From positions 2,012,501 to 2,055,000 of the forward strand of contig NC_135563.1 of assembly GCF_964340395.1 (NCBI RefSeq): 42,500 nucleotides of DNA, read 5' to 3'. Source of the stretch: Glandiceps talaboti. Its lineage: Eukaryota > Hemichordata > Enteropneusta > Spengelidae. Positions 34,018 to 42,500 of the stretch are shown here, piece after piece. The first letter of the stretch is position 1, and every line of letters begins with the position of its first letter. The translations under genes and the position numbers were made by a program. Under the pieces are notes generated by a model that saw only the letters and a program-made list of their open reading frames with translations, made no database searches and was not told where the DNA came from.

Positions 34018-36236
34018 CGAAAGAATAGGGAGACACTGGTGGAACCTTGTGAACTGTAAACAGACTACGGATGTAAAGTCATTACAGAATAGGGAGACAC
34101 TGGTGGAACCTTGTGAACTGTAAACAGACTACGGATGTAATAAAGTCATTACAGAATAGGGAGACACTGGTGGAACCTTGTGAACTGTAAACAGACTACG
34201 GATGTAAAGTCATTACAGAACAGGGAGACACTGACGGAACCTTGTGAACTGTAAACAGACTACGGATGTAAAGTCATTACAGAACAGGGAGACACTGACG
34301 GAACCTTGTGAACTGTAAACAGACTACGGATGTAAAGTCATTACAGAACAGGGAGACACTGACGGAACCTTGTGAACTGTAAACAGACTACGGATGTAAA
34401 GTCATTACAGAATAGGGATACACTGGTGGAACCTTGTGGACTGTAAACAGACTACGGATGTAAAGTCATTACAGAATAGGGATACACTGGTGGAACCTTG
34501 TGGACTGTAAACAGACTACGGATGTAAAGTCATTACAGAACAGGGAGACACTGACGGAACCTTGTGAACTGTAAACAGACTACGGATATAAAGTTATTAC
34601 AGAATAGGGATACACTGGTGGAACCTTGTGAACTGTAAACAGACTACGGATGTAAAGTCATTACAGAACAGGGAGACACTGGTGGAACCCTGTGAACTGT
34701 AAACAGACTACGGATGTAAAGTTATTACAGAATAGGGAGACACTGGTGGAACCTTGTGGACTGTAAACAGACTACGGATATAAAGTTATTACAGAATAGG
34801 GAGACACTGGTGGAACCCTGTGAACTGTAAACAGACTACGGATGTAAAGTTATTACAGAATAGGGAGACACTGGTGGAACCTTGTGGACTGTAAACAGAC
34901 TACGGATATAAAGTTATTACAGAATAGGGATACACTGGTGGAACCTTGTGAACTGTAAACAGACTACGGATGTAAAGTCATTACAGAACAGGGAGACACT
35001 GGTGGAACCCTGTGAACTGTAAACAGACTACGGATGTAAAGTTATTACAGAATAGGGAGACACTGGTGGAACCTTGTGGACTGTAAACAGACTACGGATG
35101 TAAAGTCATTACAGAATAGGGAGACACTGGTGGAACCTTGTGAACTGTAAACAGACTACGGATGTAAAGTTATTACAGAATAGGGATACACTGGTGGAAC
35201 CTTGTGAACTGTAAACAGACTACGGATGTAAAGTCATTACAGAATAGGGATACACTGGTGGAACCTTGTGAACTGTAAACAGACTACGGATGTAAAGTCA
35301 TTACAGAATAGGGATACACTGGTGGAACCTTGTGGACTGTAAACAGACTACGGATGTAAAGTCATTACAGAATAGGGATACACTGGTGGAACCTTGTGAA
35401 CTGTAAACAGACTACGGATGTAAAGTCATTACAGAATAGGGATACACTGGTGGAACCTTGTGGACTGTAAACAGACTACGGATGTAAAGTCATTACAGAA
35501 TAGGGATACACTGGTGGAACCTTGTGAACTGTAAACAGACTACGGATATAAAGTTATTACAGAATAGGGATACACTGGTGGAACCTTGTGAACTGTAAAC
35601 AGACTACGGATGTAAAGTCATTACAGAACAGGGAGACACTGGTGGAACCCTGTGAACTGTAAACAGACTACGGATGTAAAGTTATTACAGAATAGGGAGA
35701 CACTGGTGGAACCTTGTGGACTGTAAACAGACTACGGATGTAAAGTCATTACAGAATAGGGAGACACTGGTGGAACCTTGTGAACTGTAAACAGACTACG
35801 GATGTAAAGTCATTACAGAATAGGGAGACACTGGTGGAACCTTGTGGACTGTAAACAGACTACGGATGTAAAGTCATTACAGAATAGGGATACACTGGTG
35901 GAACCTTGTGGACTGTAAACAGACTACGGATGTAAAGTCATTACAGAATAGGGATACACTGGTGGAACCTTGTGAACTGTAAACAGACTACGGATGTAAA
36001 GTCATTACAGAATAGGGAGACACTGGTGGAACCTTGTGAACTGTAAACAGACTACGGATGTAAAGTCATTACAGAATAGGGAGACACTGGTGGAACCTTG
36101 TGAACTGTAAACAGACTACGGATGTAAAGTCATTACAGAATAGGGATACACTGGTGGAACCTTGTGAACTGTAAACAGACTACGGATGTAAAGTCATTAC
36201 AGAATAGGGAGACACTGGTGGAACCTTGTGGACTGT
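34018..36236. repeat. 64-bp minisatellite, about 34 units
   Basis: The unit contains AGGGAGACACTGGTGGAACC, TTGTGAACTGTAAACAGAC and TACGGATGTAAAGTCATT. Variants (GAGACA/GATACA, GAACTG/GGACTG, CATT/TATT, AACAGGG/AATAGGG) recur in ordered blocks, indicating higher-order duplication. One early unit is 67 bp. Confidence 0.97.
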
Positions 36237-38480
36237 AGACAGACATCCGCCATATCCTTCCATTTCCCAACTGAATGAAAACATTTTCCAAAGCGGAGAA
36301 TATTTTACCACAATTGTAAATAACTTTCCTTCTTTGCGGAGACAGTTCGTTAACAGGGGTTTCCCTCCAATTTCACTATTATTATATATAGCTATATATA
36401 TCGCTACTTTTAAATCAGTGTTTTAGAATTTAGTAATAGACATTTTCGCAATAACATTGGAAAGTAATATCAGTAGTGCCTAAATTATGATTCTCCAGGG
36501 ATATACCTTCTAAATTGGTTAGCCTGGTCGGGTTCTATGTGTAATTTGATTTTGGATATTATCTTTGAATGAATAAGATAAACACAGAACATTTAAAGTT
36601 GGTGTGACTACAGTGTCGGTATCCACCGTGATAATGGTTTACATCCGTTTATGCTATCAGTAATAAACCAAGTCGTACAACTTTACACATAGCTTGATAA
36701 TGAATTGTTACGATATAAGAATTTTCCAAATTTGTTGCATTTACAGTGTAAGAAATACATGCAATTCTGGTTCAGAATTTGTGTAAATTTGTTGTTTGAA
36801 CACTGTCACGTCTTTTACCTATTTCACATTGCTGACGAACAAGGCTCACTACTCTGAATGAAGCTGCTAAAAGAACAAAATGATATATATGTGTGAACAC
36901 ACAGATATAACAGGCTGTCATTTAGTTGAGAAAGAGTAAAAGTGACACGTCTTCTAGGCCTATGATTAAAAGAGAAGTTATGTCTTGTATCAAAGTAGAC
37001 AAACACGGCTATTTTTTCAAAACAATAGCTATCCTTAAGGGATGGAGTTTCGCAAAAAGACTCCGCAGATGTTCCTGAGGTCTTTCACACAAGACGAATA
37101 CTTTAGTTATACCATTTTATACCATATGAAATGAATCGCATCAACTTGAGCAAATATACTATCAAAGGAAATTAGTTACATTTGTAAACTACATGCTTGC
37201 GTTTATCTCAAATTAGAAAAGATGAATGAAAATTCGAAACCCCAAATTCTTATTTACATTGACAGAAGGTTTACTATAGTTTTAACCCTAGTAGCTGATT
37301 TAGTGTCGGGGGAAAGTTTTTCTGTGACGTCACAGTGCACCACAGTGCAGTGATGTAACGCTGGAAACTTGGATGTAAACTTTCTATGTCCTATGACATC
37401 AATACATCGTCATGTCAATGTGTACATTCAAGTAATCCTTTTTCTATGGACAAGGACATTTGAATGAGTCACTTCGATTCCAGCATTCGATTAGCCTCGT
37501 TATGTAAAACGTCGATGGAAAATCTTGTATAAACACGGGTTGCACAACCAACAACTTGGCGAATTTACGTCATACACCGCTACAACGGTATGTCGATATT
37601 AAGAAAATATATACTCAAGCGTAAATAGACTCATCGCGAGTAAATGGCGGGCTTCTGGTTTTTAATGACTACATTGGGTTTGATCGGTATAGTCTAAAAT
37701 ATTTTATTCTCTTTTGAGTAACTGATCAAAGGTCAAACCAATCTAATTCCATTACTAGTATACTATTATCATTAACCAGGTGGGGTCTAGACATGAATTA
37801 TTAACCTGTCAGGGTCTGGACATGTGTAAAAATGAATAGAATGATTGGGTGATTGACTGATCAAACTCAGCTTTAAAACATTTGACCCAAGCTCTACTTC
37901 TTCGACATCCTAGCCGTTTGTGATGAAAGGTATCCCATACAGATCGCTAACATCATGACAGTCTGACCACAAAATCGCTAACAAAACATTTTGTAATTCG
38001 GTAGTACCGTAACATTGCAAACACGCAAACCGATTATGTGATCACATTCCTGATTTCTAAATGGTTCATATTGAGTAATAGAGTATGTGTATGACCTGCA
38101 CGTTTAGTTGTGTTCTTTGCATAACTACTCATTTCCTCTCATAAAATAGGGTCACACATTTGGCTTGAACGAAATACAGAGATGACAAAAGTAACACAGA
38201 ATTACAAGAACTATTGGCCTATTCGTGGCGTCCATAAATCGCATGTACCTTTATTAAATAAAGTGACCCTGTTTATGGATAATTATACATGGCATATTTA
38301 ATTATATGTTTTTAAAAACTGAATCTAAAATTGAACTAAAACTTACAATGTCATACCTGGCCTGATAGCATATCAGACTGACCGTTATTAGCCTAGAATG
38401 TTGCGATAAAGAAATCAAACGATAAGGAATCAAATAACGGTAGCATGTGCATTACACTGACAGTAATAGTGTTAAACAAA
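36237..38480. other. Region upstream of the gene 3 promoter
   Basis: No gene recognised. It includes a CRE-like GTGACGTCAC palindrome near 37324 and AT-rich sequence. An open frame at 36226-36426 follows the minisatellite, but no splice sites or homology support it. Confidence 0.4.
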
Positions 38481-38832
38481 GTGAAACCGAAACTCATATT
38501 TTAAATATCATCACGGACCGTGGAAAAATATGCAAAACACTGGCGTATTACATGTTGATATGACCACGGAGAAATCGACTACGATGTTCAGTTTCATTGT
38601 ATTATTCTGTTTGAACCATAGACCCATCGTGTAGGGTGAACCGAGTAACTTAGATTGCCCTATTACAGTGTATATCATTATCCTGTATGTAGGTCGCTTC
38701 GATCTGAGTCACGTGACAACCGATGTATCGACGTGAGTACTCCAGTTCTATGTTTGACTCCTGGATATGAACACACATTGGGTCGATAAATATTGTTTTA
38801 CGTCAATATATCTGTATCATATTCGGTATAAA
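38481..38832 (+). promoter_or_regulatory. Gene 3 promoter: ISRE, AP-1/E-box, CRE-like and TATA sites
   Basis: GTGAAACCGAAACT at 38481-38494 fits the ISRE consensus RNGAAANNGAAACT exactly. TGAGTCA at 38705-38711 is a consensus AP-1 site overlapping the E-box CACGTG at 38710-38715. TTACGTCA at 38798-38805 resembles a CRE/ATF site, and TATAAA lies at 38827-38832. The combination suggests IRF/STAT and AP-1 responsiveness; this is inferred from motifs. Confidence 0.45.
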
Positions 38833-38847
38833 GCGTTTGTCCGACTC

Positions 38848-39044
38848 AGTTTCATCGTCTGTTGAAATGTACGAGCTTTTCACTCGACGGCTGACATACG
38901 GAAATAGTGATGTCGAGTTCAGCTACAGTAGCTAGCAACGGAATCGACACCCGGGAATCGACATTTCTACAGTTGGCCAGGAACTCGTTGAAGGCATTAC
39001 CAATTCAAAGATTGGAATTTTGAAATGAACCATTTTATAGCGAG
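38848..39044 (+). other. Gene 3 putative 5'UTR exon
   Basis: Downstream of TATAAA an initiator-like TCAGTTT (A at 38848) and a TTCATC offer start points. The segment ends at GCGAG/GTAATT (donor 39045). Short upstream ATGs (38866, 39025) do not join in frame with exon A. The extent is inferred from promoter signals and the donor only. Confidence 0.35.
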
Positions 39045-39743
39045 GTAATTGTGAATGACGTAGAAGGCCGTGTTTTCACTAGGTTTGAAACATCACATCA
39101 TTCCATTTCAGGAAGCGGCCATGTCATAGGTCGTCATGGTAACCACTGGTGACTCACATATTCAGCGAGGAATGGGATATCCCTGACCTCATCCGACTTT
39201 CACTGCAGATTTTTTGTTTGTTTTTAGCTCATTTACTCATATCGTATCCATGGGATGTTACCATCATCGGCGTATTTTGGGGTATACATTTCCATATCTG
39301 GTGTTTTCCTTCTCAATCCTTCGTTCTTCAGATATTACAGCGGGATTTTACACAAAACAGTAAATGGGTATAAAGTACAGCAGTCAACACACCATACAAC
39401 ACAAACACAATCACAAACCAGTCTTAAAAGTACTGATATTTCTCTGATATTCATTGAAGACTGGAACCAAAGAAAAAATGGGACACGGATCACAACCCCT
39501 TCTATCAACAGTAACGTCCTTATTGATGAATTTAATATGTAGGCATTTATTTATTTGTATTTTACGATTTCATGTTTACTTTTATCCATCTGGTGTTTTT
39601 TTTCACTACAGTTATTGGAATTAATTCTCGAGTAGTGTGGGCCAGGTCTAAACACAAGTTTGATAGATTTCTGGACAAAACACAATCACAATATTTAGCA
39701 TATAACTTTGTATAACCTATATCGTTTTACAGGTATTGCAACA

Positions 39744-39908
39744 ATGTTTAGTCAATACAGTGTTTCTGGCGTTGATGGAGCAAGTATCAGTACCACCGCA
39801 CAACCATCCGAACAGATGAGAAATCCTGCCGTCCAAGGAACTTATCGTCGTCTTGACACTGAACTAAGTGTCCTAATTAGCGCAAACAAGGAAGCGTGTA
39901 ACCGACTG
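39744..39908 (+). CDS. Gene 3 coding exon A (helix A)
   Basis: The exon begins at 39733 after atcgttttacag; 11 bases precede ATG 39744. It ends at CTG with donor GTAAGT. Relative to the coding frame the acceptor would be phase 1, as in gene 2, but neither gene shows an ATG in the adjoining exon frame. The helix has a Cys near its end (KEACNRL). Confidence 0.56.
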
Positions 39909-41797
39909 GTAAGTTTAACACCTACGTCTTAAACCTTCACTATCTACAACTGGAACATTTTTATTTCATTAGCAACCAAAGATATATTCACTAAAAAGGC
40001 CTATAAAAACACTGTACCAGTTGATTAGTGATAGATTTCATTAAGCAACCAAAGATATATTCACTAAAAAGGGCAACCAAAGATATATTCACTAAAAAGG
40101 CCTATAAAAACATCTTTATTTCATTAAGCAACCAAAGATATATTCACTAAAAAGGCCTATAAAAACACTGTACCAGTTGATTAGTGATAGATTTCATCCA
40201 TAGGTAGTGTTGTGACAGGTTTAACATCTTGAGCGAAATCTTGGTTTTGTATCCGGTACTATTTCAGTTTGATTTGCCTGGTTGATTTGCCTGGTTGGTT
40301 TGCCTGGTTGGTTTGCCTGGTTGATATGGAGACACTGTTTTTATGGTCCACACCATTAAAAAAAAACAAATTTGGTTTATCACCGCCTTACGTAAACAAC
40401 TGATGATTCAATACACCTCATGACGTACACTATTAAGGAAAAGTCATATCGATCAAAATAGTTTCGGAAAATGAGTTCATTTGTCGACAAACCAAGTTTT
40501 CATCTTTATTTCAATTTCATTCAAGTAACTAATCAGACAGTCACGTGTCTAATTTTGCCAATTGACCTTACGCATGTACTATGACTCTTACCCCGGTAAT
40601 TGATTTACTCTATAATATTATGTCATCGTACATTATTTATACTATCGGGTGAGGATTGTCAGTAACTTGTAATGAGTAAGCTTAATTCAGAAAGGACTTA
40701 AAGCAAGGAATACAAATACATTATTTAGAAGCTGTTTAGTGACGTCATAATTTAGCCAATAAAAGTATCAACAAGTGCAGAATACCACTTTATATGAAAC
40801 TTTGGAAATGTCTTTTTACTCTGTGGCGGATATCTAGGAAGATGCATGGTATACCTTTAGCAGTACCAATTTTATAACGTACTTCTAATCATTTGTTCAG
40901 ACCCGTCAGCCTCACAACCACCTCGTCAAAGTGCTACCATAATATGTTACTTGGCAAGCATACTTTCACTATTCGTCGCTTGTGGAATTAGTAAGAAATG
41001 CACCACTGTGTAGGCAGATTTCAACGCATACGATGACATTTTTGCGGGGGTTCATGCGTAAACATAGTCTTCGTTCTTCAGCTGTACATTCATTCGATTA
41101 CAGTCAAAGTCTTATAAAGTTAAATAATTGACTGTATGTAGATTGATAACATTGACGAAGGAGCGAGATTTTGGTAGTATATTTTATATATAAACATTTT
41201 CTGATTTTTTAGTAAATCTTGGACTTGTCTCCTTGAACTAAATTACGTTATACTCATGTCAAGTCCCAGCATTGAAATTTCTTTGTGCCATGCACTCACT
41301 GTAGTTTTCTCAATGAACCAAGTCACATAAATCAGAAAGGAAATTTCAATTTTATTCAATATATATGTACACGTATAATATTTAACAAATTTATTTCGAT
41401 ATAATCTGACACTGTGTAAGTCGAAAATTCCTCTGTTTTGTAATTTGATAATGTGTGTCATAGTTAAGTTTTATATTATAGAATGTAATGTAAGCCTAGA
41501 ATGGCATAATTGACTTTCCTTTCATTTAATCATGTATGTCAAATTGAAAAGTGATCTCATATAAGTTAATAAATAGAAGTATATCATATATCACTGGATA
41601 TTATATATAATATATAATATATGCATGCATACGCTGAATTAATTTTTATTATTTACATTTCATTAATACACATGTATTATTATTTTCAGAAACAAGAGAA
41701 ATTTGATGATGACATGAATGTGAACCAAGAATTAGACATTTTCCTAATACCAGGTATTCCTAACCCTATACCTCGAACAAAGTCCTTCAGGATGTCT
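39744..41797 (+). CDS. Gene 3 (partial): candidate four-helix cytokine-like protein, first two coding exons
   Basis: Exons 39744-39908 (55 codons) and 41690-41797 (36 codons) join in phase 0; the expected exons C and D would lie beyond the window. Exon A has a Ser/Gln/Thr-rich N-terminus and then an amphipathic segment (YRRLDTELSVLISANKEA). Exon B ends GIPNPIPRTKSFRMS, the same PNP-plus-basic signature as genes 1 and 2, followed by a GTAAGT donor. No signal peptide is visible after the ATG. Same strand and same exon order as the other two suggest tandem duplication. Confidence 0.58.
39960..40330. repeat. Tandem repeats in gene 3 intron 2
   Basis: GCAACCAAAGATATATTCAC followed by TAAAAAGGCCTATAAAAAC recurs four times (about 39972, 40043, 40075 partial, 40129). 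Then a 13-bp unit TTTGCCTGGTTGA/G occurs four times at about 40274-40325. Confidence 0.85.
41690..41797 (+). CDS. Gene 3 coding exon B (AB-loop exon with PNP motif)
   Basis: Thirty-six codons between attattttcag and GTAAGT, phase 0. Acidic first part (KFDDDMNVNQELD), then FLIPGIPNPIPRTK. Length (34, 33 and 36 codons in genes 1-3), phase and motif position match its counterparts. Confidence 0.66.
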
Positions 41798-42500
41798 GTA
41801 AGTACAAGTTTTAAAGCTTTAATTTATTTGTCTTGGACCTTGGATAAAACCGATCTCTATTTTGTTTTGAATCGGTTGTTGATATCACGAGTACCCGTAT
41901 GACTTTGCATCGTTACTGAAAGGTAAAGTGACATTGTAATTGGGAGGGTATAGGTATAGGTCAGGTACAGGGAAGACATGATACGAAGCTGTAAATGAGT
42001 GCTAGTAGCTGTCATACAGCTAGACTGGGAGTTGATAGACTGGGGGTTCAAATTAATCTGTATTTTATAATTATATTGTTTCAAGTGATATTTACAACCA
42101 GAAAATCTAGTTATCCACGTGCGATTCTCGTTATATCTTAAATTTAAATGTCAAATGTTAATATCAAAAAGGTATTTTGATAACCCCAATTTGTTAGATT
42201 TCTAACTCCAAATCAGCACGCTATCAAAACATCCCATTCATATCCTTGGACAAAACAAATTGCTTGGTCATCAATTTTCCCCGACCATTCTCCAGCAGGA
42301 AGTGATTTCGCAAAATGCATAGAAGTACCATCAAATACGAAACTTTGTAAATTTGCACCCTTACCCTTCATGGTGCATTACGTCATTACTACTTCTAGTA
42401 AAGTGACGACATTGCACCTGACATTGCCCAGTGACGTCATGAAAACGACAGTGCAGTGCTTCTCCCTCTTAGCATTAGTGATTTGTAACGTACACAATAG

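Noticed and set aside
36226-36426. 66-codon frame after the 64-bp minisatellite
   Set aside because: The first codons come from the repeat, and there is no acceptor or donor in phase and no similarity to the cluster proteins.
39174-39183. GGGATATCCC, a kappaB-like palindrome
   Set aside because: It lies in gene 3 intron 1, isolated from the promoter sites; one 10-bp match in this much sequence may be chance.
39149-39542. Possible signal-peptide exon for gene 3
   Set aside because: The frame that would join exon A in phase (donor at 39360) lacks an ATG, and the ATG-bearing frames join out of phase or stop. The TATA-driven exon ending 39044 is a better leader.

Overview
This window looks like intron-rich, AT-rich nuclear DNA from a metazoan, most likely a marine invertebrate. 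Small exons carry clean GT/AG splice sites and are separated by kilobase introns. The rest is microsatellites, minisatellites, foldback elements and a tRNA-derived SINE. No bacterial operon, Shine-Dalgarno site or CRISPR array is visible. I cannot fix the phylum; a hemichordate, cephalochordate or lophotrochozoan would all fit.

The important content is three genes in tandem on the + strand that appear to be diverged members of one family. Gene 1 (coding exons 4539-4628, 6000-6101, 8878-9036, 11986-12171; 178 aa) and gene 2 (5'UTR exon ending 19903; coding exons 20844-21047, 22192-22290, 23317-23481, 24059-24259; 222 aa) each have four coding exons and three phase-0 introns. Gene 3 (5'UTR exon ending 39044; coding exons 39744-39908 and 41690-41797) runs off the right edge. 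The exon plan is the same throughout: exon A carries a predicted first helix, exon B is a short loop exon with a shared P-N-P motif, exon C carries two amphipathic helices, and exon D has an acidic or polar loop followed by a last helix rich in aromatics. This layout, the intron phases, and a helix-B signature (L-x5-D-L-x2-Y-x2-[WY]-I) that resembles what I recall of IL-11 and IL-6 suggest a four-helix (class I, IL-6/IL-11/CLCF1-like) cytokine cluster. That identity is inferred; no database search was possible.

The promoter regions fit the idea. Gene 2 has a GAS-type STAT site, a palindromic kappaB site, a consensus AP-1 site and a TATA box within about 125 bp, just before a 5'UTR exon. Gene 3 has a consensus ISRE, an AP-1/E-box overlap, a CRE-like site and a TATA box. 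Gene 1 has a perfect CRE just before a TATA-like box. No clear signal peptide is encoded in the recognised exons of genes 2 and 3; gene 1 has an in-frame signal-like stretch upstream of its first ATG.

Layout: 1-4286 intergenic with repeats and a foldback element; 4287-12171 gene 1; 12172-19700 intergenic with a 1.4-kb tandem duplication, a TIR element, a 143-bp degenerate satellite and a SINE; 19709-24259 gene 2; 24260-38480 intergenic with several minisatellites (43, 40 and 64 bp units) and long (TA)n tracts; 38481-42500 gene 3, incomplete.
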